A stretch of 64,000 nucleotides of DNA from Rhizobium vallis (GTDB lineage Bacteria > Pseudomonadota > Alphaproteobacteria > Rhizobiales > Rhizobiaceae): assembly GCF_003985155.1 (NCBI RefSeq), contig NZ_ML133702.1, forward strand, positions 1 to 64,000. The letters are read 5' to 3'. Both the position numbers and the translations under genes were made by a program. The notes beneath the pieces are model-generated. The model was given only the letters and a program-made list of their open reading frames with translations, did no database searches and had not been told where the DNA came from. This document shows, piece by piece, positions 41,939-50,867 of this stretch. How positions within the stretch are numbered: position 1 is the stretch's first letter; every line of letters begins with the position of its first letter.

Positions 41939-42841
41939 CGGCATCACTCGCGGCCGCGGTGGCCCTGATTTACTACGATCCACACCGATCGGCGCTAAAC
42001 GATTGTTTTTGCAAGCATTCCGCCGTGCTTATTCATAGGTGCAAGCTTGCTCTGGCTTTACTGAGCTTTCATCCACAAAATACGCGTATCAACTTGGATT
42101 TCGGATCAGTCACGGACTGGACTGCGGTGCCACTGTGGACGAAATTCAAACGCGAAGGCGTATCGGTAGCAACCCGTTCTTCACTTCCATAGTGTCGCGA
42201 ATCTCCGGGTATGTTCAGCCCCGCCGTTGCAGAGGATGGGCCTCCTACAAACTTTTGATATCGAGAGGCACCGCAAGCATCAGAGGTTGGGCCCGCTACC
42301 GAGTTGGGTGAGGACGAAGTTGCACATGTTCCCCATACGCAAACGCGCACCAGCGGGCGTCTAGGGCGGAAATGCCGGAAAAGCAGCGGTTTCCAAGGTA
42401 ACCTCACGATCAAAGGCCGGCTTCAGGGGTATTGAAGTCAGTCGTGGCGGCGGTGACGGACCATTCGCGCCGACGGCAACTGTCGAATTCCGCTTGCGCG
42501 AGTCCGGTCAACCCGGCCGAAATCGGCTGAAGAGCCCGGAAAGCCGGGCGTTTCCGGTCATCCAGGGCGACCGACATTCGCTGATTCCGGCATGAAATCA
42601 ATCACTTCCGATAATTGATACTTATCGATGGCTAGTTGTCACGCTTCAGTCGCTATCGGTTACGGAAGTTAGAGGCCGATACGCTTCCAGAAAGGAAAAG
42701 AACAACGTTAATTCATATGGTTAACGAGATCGAAACGTGCTGAGCTGCGGGGGTAACCGGGGTAAGTGGAGCAAATTTGGTGGCACTGGCGGTTTGTTGG
42801 GCAACGTCGCTGAATGCGGCCGAGCCGAGCGGCTCCGGTGT
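41939..42841. other. Long region without a supported gene
   Basis: About 900 bases between the toxin gene and the IS66-like transposase. Short open frames show no conserved features. There are short inverted repeats (for example GATAA/TTATC at 42618-42637 region), which could be remnants of insertion-sequence ends, but I cannot define element borders. Confidence 0.4.
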
Positions 42842-44686
42842 TTAGGCCCTGGCGAGAACGATCGCCGGCAGCGGCGGGACTGGGTTACCTATGGTGCCAA
42901 TGCCGAGCCGGTCACCGAGGAAGTGGTAGAAGGAAAGCCCCAACTTCTGACACGTCTTCATCAAACCAAGCATGACATCGCGCGCAACACGACCATCCTC
43001 GCTCATCGTACCGCCGGAGATCTTCCGCTTCGTGACAAACGTTCGTAGGTCATTCTCCGATGCGTTGGTGTGCAACGGAATATCGGGATGTTCGAGGACC
43101 TTCAGCAGCTCATTCTTTCGTCGATGCAGCCGTTCGAGCAACTTGTCGAGGGCCTCATAACCGGTGTGTAAGGTAAAGATCCTGTCGAACCGTCGTCGGA
43201 ACGCGGGAGCGGAGTGAGGGGAAGGATTCTGCTTGTAGGCATTCAGCGCCTTGTAGAAGCGCCACACGAGATCGCGGGCCATCGTGAGCAGCCGCTCCTC
43301 CTTCGCGGTCGCCGGCATCAGCTTCTGCAGAAGGCGCTCGGCATGCACCCAGCACAGGGCGTGATTGCCGACGCGGAACTGACCGGCGTCGTCGGACACG
43401 ATCACTATGTTGCCCACCAGGCCATGATGGCGGATGGCGCCCCAGAGGCCGGCCTCGGCAAGCGTGCCAATCTCCTGCCGGTCAAAGATGTCGATACCCT
43501 TGTCGGCCAGATGCGCCATGAATGGCACCTGGTTGCAGAAGCGCTGGGGTTCAAGAGCGCGAAGTCCGGCAGTAATGGCCGCATCCGCACGGCGTTCTTT
43601 CAGGTAATCGAACGCGGCATCGTTCGGCACATAATCCTGGTAGCCGCCGCGCAGTAGCGACAGGAAATTCAGGCGCGACTTCGATTTTGTGGTGCGAAAG
43701 ACAGTAAAATTCGGGCCGCCGATGTGTGTGGCGTAATACAGATTATGGGAATGTCGGGCGCCGGTGTCGTCGACGGTGACATAAGACGACGACACCAGAC
43801 CGGCATGCAACACCGCCGCGTCCTCGGCAACAAAGCCATCCAGCTGCCGGGTCAAAAGCCGGACCATCTGGCGTTTTGAGATGTCGAGACCAATGTCATT
43901 GAGCAATGTCGTCAGACGCGCGGTCGTTACCTGTCCCTGTGAATGCAACATCAGGCACAGCCGCCTGAGATTGGCGCCATAGCCACCGATGATCCCCGCC
44001 GGCAAGGCTGCCAGTACCGTCTTTCCATCCGGCGTCACCCAGCATTCGCGACGGTAATGCACAAGCTCCGCCTTGAGCACCAGGTCGCGAACATAGACGC
44101 TTTTGTACCCCTTGAAGCGTGAGCCGGCCGGGGCATTGATGCGCAGGATCTCCTGCCGGCTCACCCGTTTCACATCCAACTTCGCACCGCGCAGCTTCTT
44201 CTTTGTCTGGGCTTTGTTATCGGATTTGGCATCCGTCGCCTTGTCCATACCGGAGGAGCGAAGCGGCGAACTCAGCTTATTGATCTCGACGCTCGGATAA
44301 ACTCGCTCCTCCAACAATTCAAGCGATCGGACGGTGCCCCTTATCGGGGCAAATCCATCAATGTTGACCTTTGATATCCGTTCTGCAGCAGAAAACCTGA
44401 ACAGCGTTATATGAGCGATCTGGGGCGGTCTCGGATGCCAATCTTCGAAACAGACGGCATGTGAAATGGCCGAACGCAGTTTGCGCAGATCTGAGGGCTC
44501 CTGTGCTGCCTTTAGGAAGACAGCGGCTTCTGACGTAGCGACCTCGCTGAATTCGAGATCAATTGGCGGAGTCTTCTCAGCAAGCTTATCCACAATCTCC
44601 CTCCATTGGCCCTCTTTCAGCTTCCAGACCTCATGGTTTGGAACCGAAAAAAGGGCCGTCGCATCGATCAGGGTGACGATCGTCAT
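42842..44686 (-). CDS. IS66-family-type transposase with an extended N-terminus
   Basis: 614 residues. From about residue 170 it matches IS66 transposases: APAGSRFKGYKSVYVRDLVL, a catalytic Asp in YVTVDDTGARH, the second in VIVSDDAGQFRVGNHALCWVHAER, and the Glu in LHTNASENDLRTFVTKRK, followed by KISGGTMSEDGR. The first 165 residues (TIVTLIDATALFSVPNHEVW and on) do not resemble the usual IS66 zinc-binding N-terminus. No TnpA or TnpB partner genes are seen on either side, and I cannot find matching terminal repeats. It may belong to a distinct single-ORF IS66-like group, or be a stranded gene. The catalytic residues are all present. Confidence 0.82.
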   Translation of the reverse strand: MTIVTLIDATALFSVPNHEVWKLKEGQWREIVDKLAEKTPPIDLEFSEVATSEAAVFLKAAQEPSDLRKLRSAISHAVCFEDWHPRPPQIAHITLFRFSAAERISKVNIDGFAPIRGTVRSLELLEERVYPSVEINKLSSPLRSSGMDKATDAKSDNKAQTKKKLRGAKLDVKRVSRQEILRINAPAGSRFKGYKSVYVRDLVLKAELVHYRRECWVTPDGKTVLAALPAGIIGGYGANLRRLCLMLHSQGQVTTARLTTLLNDIGLDISKRQMVRLLTRQLDGFVAEDAAVLHAGLVSSSYVTVDDTGARHSHNLYYATHIGGPNFTVFRTTKSKSRLNFLSLLRGGYQDYVPNDAAFDYLKERRADAAITAGLRALEPQRFCNQVPFMAHLADKGIDIFDRQEIGTLAEAGLWGAIRHHGLVGNIVIVSDDAGQFRVGNHALCWVHAERLLQKLMPATAKEERLLTMARDLVWRFYKALNAYKQNPSPHSAPAFRRRFDRIFTLHTGYEALDKLLERLHRRKNELLKVLEHPDIPLHTNASENDLRTFVTKRKISGGTMSEDGRVARDVMLGLMKTCQKLGLSFYHFLGDRLGIGTIGNPVPPLPAIVLARA

Positions 44687-44916
44687 GTGCAGGCTTGTGG
44701 CGGGGCCCGAAGAAGCGGCGCATTACTATGCTGCTCGATGCGGTCCTGCAGATCGCAGAGCTTTGATTGCATCATAGCGTCGGGAAAAAACTGCAAATGA
44801 AAAGCGCAGCAATGCCTCCTCCATAGCGTGTCGATCTTCGTTCGGATCACAAAAGGCCTCTCCAACTGATAAAACACGTTCTATCTACCGCGCCAGCCTG
44901 TACGACCCGCGAGGCC

Positions 44917-45396
44917 TCAACCTGCGTGTTTTTCCATGCGACGCAGTAAGCCTCGCAATTCGGGCTCATAGACGAGAGACGCAGCCTCAGCAGGTCGCAT
45001 CCAGGCGAGCGTGCGACTTTTACACTCCGGGAAACGCTTCTTAGTATCATGGGCTTTAAGCAGATGAACCTCGACAAAAGCGGGAACCTGCTGCCCATCC
45101 TCGAGCGACTTGATGTAGACAAAGTGGCCGAAGATCCGCTTCTTCGCCCGTCCCTTCACACCAGCTTCTTCCCACGCTTCTCTTTCGGCAACTTCATGGG
45201 GAGCCAGCCCATCAATTGGCCATCCCTTGGGAATCGTCCAGCGCCCAGTCTCCCGGGTTGTAATCAGGAGAACTTCAAGGCCATCGTCGGCGATTGTGCG
45301 AAAACACAGGGCACCGTACTGCTGTGTAGACCTACCGTCGAGAATCGTCCTGGTGTGGTCAGCTAGCCGGTTTAATTGAGTTTTGACCTTCTTCAT
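44917..45396 (-). CDS. NUDIX hydrolase
   Basis: 159 residues. The Nudix box reads GWPIDGLAPHEVAEREAW followed by EEAGV, fitting G-x5-E-x7-REUxEExGU except that the first Glu is a Leu (as seen in some diphosphoinositol-polyphosphate-type members). RWTIPKGWP precedes it. Such enzymes hydrolyse nucleoside-diphosphate-X compounds or (di)phosphoinositols. The second half is FVYIKSLEDGQQVPAFVEVHLL and a final helix. It stands alone. Substrate unknown. Confidence 0.85.
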   Translation of the reverse strand: MKKVKTQLNRLADHTRTILDGRSTQQYGALCFRTIADDGLEVLLITTRETGRWTIPKGWPIDGLAPHEVAEREAWEEAGVKGRAKKRIFGHFVYIKSLEDGQQVPAFVEVHLLKAHDTKKRFPECKSRTLAWMRPAEAASLVYEPELRGLLRRMEKHAG

Positions 45397-45587
45397 GCTG
45401 AGAAGTTGGGGCGTAAATCGATTCCTGACAAGCTACCCACAGTTCGGAAGCGTAGCTGAACGCTCGCCGTATCGGCGTAAAGCTGCCATTCGCCCCAGGA
45501 TTCGCCAACCTCGGCGGGCCGCAACCCGGGGCGAGGTTTGCAAGTTCCATGAACCGCAAAACCATAACTCAGGACAGGGACTGCAAT

Positions 45588-47681
45588 TCACGCTGGAAAC
45601 CAAAGTTCAACGACTGTTCCCTTTCCCGACAACGAGGAAATGCGAGCATCGCCGCCGCTTTGGCGGACGAAGCCATAGACCACGGCCAAGCCAAGACCCG
45701 CGCCGCCTTCGGCATCGCGGGTGGTAAAGTAGGGCTCGAAGGCCTTGTCGACAGCCTCGGGTGTCATGCCGATACCGTTGTCCGTTACGCTGACGCTGAC
45801 GCCGGCCTCGCTGCGGGAACCGCGGATGAGGATGGTTCCGCCCGCAGGCATGGCCGCGGCGGCGTTGAGGCAGAGATTGAGGATCGATTGCTCGAAGAGC
45901 GCCGTGTCGATCAGGACGGTGGGCAGGCCGTCGGCTATCTCGAAGGCAAGCCGGCATTTTTCGCCGATGGCGATTTCCAGCACGTCGGCCATGCCGCGCA
46001 GCACCGCGCCAATCTCCACCGCGTCCGGATGGATCGGCTGCTGGCTGCCGATGGAAAGCATACTCCCGGCCAGCGACCTGCCGCGGTCGGCTGCCTTGCG
46101 GATGCGGGCGAGATGCCGCTTTTGCCGGTCATTGAAGCCGGTTTCGCGCTCCAGCAGGCCGAGGCTGCCGGTGATGATACCGATCATGTTCCCGACCTCG
46201 TGGCTCACCTGGTGGGTCATGCGCATGATGCCGTCGAGGCGTTGGATCTTTGCTGCCTCTGCCTCCTGCCTGTCCATTTCGGTGATATCGCGCGCCAGCA
46301 GCACGATGCCGCCATCCGGTTGGCGCGATAGCGACACTTCGGTTACCCGGCCGGCGTCGGAGCGGTGGCGTAGCACGGAGCGGTCGGAGAGCAGGCCGGT
46401 GTCGTTCTCGGCCGGCAGGAGTGCCGGATCGATCTCTGGCAACGGCGTCACGAAACTGCGGAGCGGCAGTTTCCTGGCCGAACCAGACCAGCCGACCAGC
46501 TCGATGACGCGCCGGTTCATGGTGATCGGCCTGCCGTGCGGATCGAAGAGCGCGATGCCCTCGTTCATGCTGCGGAAGGTGGAGCGGATGGTGCGGGCTG
46601 CGGCCTCCGCCGTGCGCCGCAGTCGTGTCACGCGCTCGACGCTCTCGCGGAACGCACTGAAGGCTTCGAGCAGGCGCACCAGTTCGGTCTCCGTGCCGTC
46701 ATAGCGCGGCGCATCGACATCCTTGCGCCCTTCCGCCAGTGCATTCATGCCGTTCGAAAGCGAGACGATGCCGCGTGAGACGCGCATGACTGAGCGGATC
46801 GAGACGACGGCCATTGCCAGCACGAGCAGTGAGGCGAGGGCGACGATGACAAGGATGCGGCTCAAGGCATCGGAGGTCGAAACGAGATCATCGCTTAGGC
46901 TGCGGGCAACGGCCTCGCTTTGCGTTTCCGTCGCATGCGACAGATCGCGTGAGACCGTATGCAGGCGCGAGACGGCGGCACGGATGGCGAACATTTCGAG
47001 GAGATAGCGCGTCTGTGCCTCGAAGACCCGTTCGTAAGGCGCAAGATCGGCGACGGCAATCCGGATGTCCGGCGAAGCGCGTTCGAGACGCGGGGCGGTT
47101 TCGGAGACGTAGCGCCGCCGCAATTCACCGAGCTGGAAGAGACTGTCTGAATTGGAGGCGGATTGCACGATGGCATTCAGCCGACTGCGGAAATCGGCAT
47201 CCGCAATGCCGCTGCCGGTCGCGATCTCGCCGAGCGCTGCCGCAGCCTCCGCCTTGTGCTGCTGGGCGGATTCCGCATCTCCTGCAAGCGCCGTCGTCTG
47301 TGTGCGGATCGTTTCCAGCAGCTCGACGATGCGGTTGCTCGCAAAACCCCTGACGGCGGCCCCGTCGTTTTCAGGTTGCATGGCGCGCAACAGCGCATCG
47401 ACCTGCACGACGACCGAGCGACTTTCGCTGGAGACCCGGTAGGGCGAGGTCGCATTCATCAGAAAGGGCGCACTGGAGACGAGGTCGGAAACCTGGCGTG
47501 AGACCAGCGAGGCCTTGGCGAGACTCGAAAATGCCTGCAGACCGTAGGCCGCCATCTCGTCCCGGGCGCGCTGAAGTCCGTAGACCGCAATAGTCGCCAG
47601 GCTGAAAACGAGCACGCAGATGAAGGCGATGGCGAAAGGCAGCCGGAAGGCGATGGACGAGAGGAACGAACGGCTGATCAC
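45588..47681 (-). CDS. Membrane sensor histidine kinase
   Basis: 697 residues. Transmembrane helix near residues 13-32, a long periplasmic helical region to about 275, a second helix at about 278-300, HAMP-like sequence, a PAS-like domain (FRSMNEGIALFDPHGRPITMNRRVIELVG), then the kinase core: H-box MTHQVSHEVGNMIGII (His494), N-box LNLCLNAAAAMPAGG, G1 TDNGIGMTPEA, F FEPYFTTRD and G2 GGAGLGLAVVYG. It autophosphorylates and passes phosphate to the regulator encoded just upstream, with which it overlaps by four bases (ATGA). The periplasmic part has no recognised ligand-binding domain. The divergent ABC importer is the likely target. Confidence 0.92.
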   Translation of the reverse strand: MISRSFLSSIAFRLPFAIAFICVLVFSLATIAVYGLQRARDEMAAYGLQAFSSLAKASLVSRQVSDLVSSAPFLMNATSPYRVSSESRSVVVQVDALLRAMQPENDGAAVRGFASNRIVELLETIRTQTTALAGDAESAQQHKAEAAAALGEIATGSGIADADFRSRLNAIVQSASNSDSLFQLGELRRRYVSETAPRLERASPDIRIAVADLAPYERVFEAQTRYLLEMFAIRAAVSRLHTVSRDLSHATETQSEAVARSLSDDLVSTSDALSRILVIVALASLLVLAMAVVSIRSVMRVSRGIVSLSNGMNALAEGRKDVDAPRYDGTETELVRLLEAFSAFRESVERVTRLRRTAEAAARTIRSTFRSMNEGIALFDPHGRPITMNRRVIELVGWSGSARKLPLRSFVTPLPEIDPALLPAENDTGLLSDRSVLRHRSDAGRVTEVSLSRQPDGGIVLLARDITEMDRQEAEAAKIQRLDGIMRMTHQVSHEVGNMIGIITGSLGLLERETGFNDRQKRHLARIRKAADRGRSLAGSMLSIGSQQPIHPDAVEIGAVLRGMADVLEIAIGEKCRLAFEIADGLPTVLIDTALFEQSILNLCLNAAAAMPAGGTILIRGSRSEAGVSVSVTDNGIGMTPEAVDKAFEPYFTTRDAEGGAGLGLAVVYGFVRQSGGDARISSLSGKGTVVELWFPA

Positions 47682-48418
47682 GACGATGGCTCACCATCGC
47701 CTGTGCTCAGAACATAGCCTTTGCCGCGGCGCGTCTGGATGTGGCGCGGCAGGTCCGGATTGCGCTCGATCTTGCGGCGAAGGCGCAGCACGAGCACGTC
47801 GACATTGCGGTCAATGTAGCGTTCGCTCTCAGCTCCAAGGCGGTCAAGGATAAGCGCGCGGCTGACAGGCATGTTCGGCGTCTCGGCAAGGATTTCGAGC
47901 AGGGCGAATTCTGCGCTGGTGAGCGACTTGGCGGGATCGGTCAGGCAGACGGCGCGACGGTTCTTGAGATCGACCGACCAATCGCTGAGCTTCAGCGCCG
48001 CCGGTTCGTGCTCCCGCTCACTTTCCCGCTCCGGCTTCAGCGAGGGGATCGTCCGGCGCAGCACGGCCTTAATACGCGCCGTCAATTCGATAGGTTCGAA
48101 GGGTTTGACGACATAGTCGTCGGCCGCCGTTTCGAGGCCGAGCACCCGGTCCGCGGCGCTGCCGGCAGCTGTCACCATGACGATGCCGATATTGGTCTGC
48201 GCCCGCAGACGCTGCGCGAAGGTGCGGCCGGAGGTGCCGGGCAGGTTATGGTCGACGAGCACGAGATGCACGGTTTCGCGCGAAAGCACGATCGCGGCCT
48301 CCTCCGCCGACGGCGCGGTGAGTGGTGTCCAGCCTTCCGCCTCCACGAGGTCGGAGATAAGCTCCGCCATGTCCGGATCGTCCTCGACGATCAGAATGCT
48401 GATCCTCTCATTTAACAC
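47678..48418 (-). CDS. OmpR/PhoB-type response regulator
   Basis: 246 residues from a GTG at 48418, chosen because GGGAGG lies eight bases upstream and a consensus promoter (48439-48467) would start the RNA near 48432, after the ATG at 48436. The receiver domain has SILIVEDDPDMAEL, phospho-acceptor Asp in LVLVDHNLPG, Thr/Ser in VMVTAAG and Lys in YVVKPFEP. The C-terminal winged helix contains LTSAEFALLEILAE and RNVDVLVLRLRRKIERNPDLPRHIQTRRGKGYVL. It forms an operon with the histidine kinase. Probable operator: TTTG repeats at 48488-48518 in the divergent gap. Confidence 0.92.
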   Translation of the reverse strand: MLNERISILIVEDDPDMAELISDLVEAEGWTPLTAPSAEEAAIVLSRETVHLVLVDHNLPGTSGRTFAQRLRAQTNIGIVMVTAAGSAADRVLGLETAADDYVVKPFEPIELTARIKAVLRRTIPSLKPERESEREHEPAALKLSDWSVDLKNRRAVCLTDPAKSLTSAEFALLEILAETPNMPVSRALILDRLGAESERYIDRNVDVLVLRLRRKIERNPDLPRHIQTRRGKGYVLSTGDGEPSS

Positions 48419-48438
48419 ATGCACGTCCTCCCGCATCC

Positions 48439-48467
48439 ATTATAGGCAGGGCCGTCACGATCTTCAA
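48439..48467 (-). promoter_or_regulatory. Promoter of the response regulator-kinase operon
   Basis: On the minus strand TTGAAG (plus 48462-48467) and TATAAT (plus 48439-48444, perfect) are 17 bases apart. It supports the GTG start of the regulator at 48418. Confidence 0.65.
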
Positions 48468-48487
48468 AGCGGGCTCGTGTTATGCGC

Positions 48488-48518
48488 TTTGTCACATTTG
48501 TAACCTTTGACATTTTTG
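48488..48518 (+). promoter_or_regulatory. Four TTTG direct repeats in the divergent gap, likely response-regulator site
   Basis: TTTG starts at 48488, 48497, 48506 and 48515, exactly nine bases apart; the first three units read TTTGTCACA, TTTGTAACC, TTTGACATT. A perfect TTGACA (48507-48512) overlaps the third and could be the -35 of the ABC importer promoter, with no good -10, as expected of an activator-dependent promoter. Confidence 0.5.
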
Positions 48519-48634
48519 AGGGGATCGTCGTGGGCAAAGCTGTAAGAACCGTAACCATTCTCCGATTGCGCAGGGCAGCAGATGTGACATCCTGACTGCG
48601 GAGATTGGGACGCAAGGTCCAATGGGAGGAAATC

Positions 48635-49657
48635 GTGAGAGGCATCACCGCTTTCAGCGCGGTCGCGGCTTTGTGGCTCGCGAGCGCCGGCACCGGCATA
48701 GCTGCCTCGTCGCTCACCGTTTTATGCGGTGTGGACGAGATGTGGTGTGCCGCGATGAAGACGGCCTATGAGGCGAAGACCGGGGTGGAAATTTCGGTGA
48801 CCCGCAAGAGCACCGGCGATATCCTCAATCAGATCCGCGCGGAGAAAGCAGCGCCGACCGTCGATGTCTGGTGGGGCGGCACGGGCGACACCCATCTGCA
48901 GGCCGGTTCTGAAAACCTGCTCGAACCCTACCAGCCGGCCCATGAGCGCGACATGCTGCCCTGGGCGCAAAATTTCTTCGCCATGTCCGGCGGCCGCTCG
49001 GCCGGCATCTATGCCGGGGCGCTGGGCTTTGCCTACAATGCCGATCTGCTGCGCGAGTTGAAGCTGCCGGCGCCGACCTGCTGGAAGGACCTGACGGACA
49101 TCGCCTATCGCGGCCGCATCCAGAGCGGCAATCCGAATTCGTCCGGCACCGCCTTCACGACACTTGCGACGCTGGTGCAACTCTTCGGCGAGGATGAGGC
49201 TTTCCGTTATCTCGCCGCGCTCAACCACAATATCGAGCGTTACACCCCCTCGGGATCTGCGCCTATCAAGGCGGCGGCGCGCGGCGAAACGCTTATCGGC
49301 ATTTCCTTCATGCATGACGCCGTCACGCAGAAGCAAGCGGGGTTTCCTCTCGTGATTGTCGCACCCTGCGAAGGCACCGGCTACGAGATCGGCGCCGTGA
49401 GCATCGTCAAGGGTGCGAGAAACATCGAGGAAGCAAAGCGCTTCGTCGATTTTGCACTAAGCCCGGAAGGGCAGGGGACCGGGGCGGCGTCCGGCCAGAA
49501 CCAAGTGCCATCCAACGCGAAATCCGGCCTGCCGCTCGCAGCCCCTGACATTTCGATGATCAAGATGGTCGACTACGATTTCGCTACCTTCGGCTCGCCG
49601 GAGGAACGAAGTCGACTGCTCCGCAGGTTCGACGCGGAAATTGCCGCAACGAACTGA
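48635..49657 (+). CDS. ABC-transporter periplasmic binding protein (first of two)
   Basis: 340 residues from a GTG at 48635 with GGAGGA upstream. Signal peptide: RGITAFSAVAALWLASAGTG, cleaved near IAASS. The mature part matches the AfuA/FbpA-like cluster: VDVWWGGTGDTHLQAGSENL, IYAGALGFAYNADLL, SGNPNSSGTAFTTLATL, PCEGTGYEIGAVSIVKGARN. The Tyr-Tyr dyad used by ferric-binding FbpA is not present, which argues against iron. It is the first gene after the divergent gap, upstream of a second binding protein, a fused permease and an ATPase. It faces the periplasm. The solute is not fixed by sequence; see the following genes for the phosphorylated-sugar hypothesis. Confidence 0.85.
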   Translation: MRGITAFSAVAALWLASAGTGIAASSLTVLCGVDEMWCAAMKTAYEAKTGVEISVTRKSTGDILNQIRAEKAAPTVDVWWGGTGDTHLQAGSENLLEPYQPAHERDMLPWAQNFFAMSGGRSAGIYAGALGFAYNADLLRELKLPAPTCWKDLTDIAYRGRIQSGNPNSSGTAFTTLATLVQLFGEDEAFRYLAALNHNIERYTPSGSAPIKAAARGETLIGISFMHDAVTQKQAGFPLVIVAPCEGTGYEIGAVSIVKGARNIEEAKRFVDFALSPEGQGTGAASGQNQVPSNAKSGLPLAAPDISMIKMVDYDFATFGSPEERSRLLRRFDAEIAATN

Positions 49658-49773
49658 TCGAGCCCTTTAGACAACCGCAATCGGAAATCGTGAACGCGCC
49701 GCCGCGGGCAGGCCGAAGGCCGCGCTGTGTCTTGTTCACGCGAAATCAAACCCAGGCAACAGGAGGATGCCCC

Positions 49774-50799
49774 ATGAAAATCAAGACCCTTTCCCTGCTC
49801 TTCGCCGGCACGGCGCTCGGGGCGCTACCGGCGCAGGCGGCTGGCGAACTCAATCTCATCTGCTCGGCCGATGTCGTCATCTGCGAGCAGATGAAGGGCG
49901 ATTTCGAGAAGGCGCATAGCGACATCAAGGTGAACATGGTTCGCCTCTCGTCCGGCGAGACCTATGCCAAGGTGCGAGCCGAGGCTCGCAACCCGAAGAC
50001 CGACATCTGGTGGGCCGGTACGGGCGACCCCCATCTTCAGGCAGCCTCGGAAAATCTGACGCTGGAATATAAGTCGCCGAAGCTCGATGAACTCAACGAC
50101 TGGGCGAAGAAGCAGGCCGAAAGCTCTGGCTACAAGACGGTCGGCGTCTATGCCGGGGCGCTCGGCTGGGGCTACAACACGGAAATCTTCAAAACCAAGG
50201 GCTACAAGGAGCCGGTCTGCTGGGCCGACCTTCTGGCGCCGGAATTGAAGGGCGAAATCCAGATCGCCAACCCGAATTCTTCCGGCACCGCCTACACCGC
50301 GCTCGCCTCGCTGGTGCAGATCATGGGCGAGGACCAGGCCTTCGACTACCTGAAGAAGCTGAACGGCAACATCTCGCAATATACCAAGTCCGGCTCTGCA
50401 CCCGTCAAGGCGGCTGCACGCGGCGAGACGGCGCTCGGCATCGTCTTCGTGCATGACGCGGTGGCGCAGACGGCGGAAGGTTTCCCGGTCAAGTCGATCA
50501 CGCCCTGCGAAGGCACCGGCTATGAGATCGGCTCCATGTCGATCATCAAGGGCGCGCGCAACCTCGACAATGCGAAGATCTGGTACGACTGGGCGCTGAC
50601 GGCGGAAGTCCAGTCCCGCATGAAGGATGCAAAGTCCTTTCAGCTGCCTTCCAACAAGAGCGCGGTAATCCCGAAAGAAGCGCCGCGCTTCGAGAACATC
50701 AAACTGATCGACTACGACTTCAAGACCTATGGTGATCCGGCAAAGCGCAAGGAACTGCTGGAACGTTGGGATCGCGAAGTCGGCGCCGCCGCCAACTGA
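49774..50799 (+). CDS. ABC-transporter periplasmic binding protein (second of two)
   Basis: 341 residues from the ATG at 49774, seven bases after AGGAGG. Signal peptide MKIKTLSLLFAGTALGALP with AQA cleavage. Strongly similar to the protein encoded just upstream: DIWWAGTGDPHLQAASENLTLEYKSP, VYAGALGWGYNTEIF, IANPNSSGTAYTALAS, TPCEGTGYEIGSMSIIKGARN. The pattern is closest to AfuA, the sugar-phosphate-binding protein, as I recall it. No Tyr-Tyr iron dyad. It lies 116 bases after the first binding protein and 68 before the permease. Two tandem binding proteins could give the importer two solutes or two affinities. Confidence 0.88.
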   Translation: MKIKTLSLLFAGTALGALPAQAAGELNLICSADVVICEQMKGDFEKAHSDIKVNMVRLSSGETYAKVRAEARNPKTDIWWAGTGDPHLQAASENLTLEYKSPKLDELNDWAKKQAESSGYKTVGVYAGALGWGYNTEIFKTKGYKEPVCWADLLAPELKGEIQIANPNSSGTAYTALASLVQIMGEDQAFDYLKKLNGNISQYTKSGSAPVKAAARGETALGIVFVHDAVAQTAEGFPVKSITPCEGTGYEIGSMSIIKGARNLDNAKIWYDWALTAEVQSRMKDAKSFQLPSNKSAVIPKEAPRFENIKLIDYDFKTYGDPAKRKELLERWDREVGAAAN

Positions 50800-50867
50800 T
50801 GTCCTGAACGGCGGCGCCTGTCTCCCCGGGCGCCGCCTCCTCACACTCAAAGACAGCGAGGTTAGCC

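Noticed and set aside
39936..42603. 13-base direct repeat CATGAAATCAATC at 39936 and 42591, as possible attachment sites around the accessory region
   Set aside because: A 13-base match is expected many times by chance in 64 kb, and no intact integrase is present to use it.
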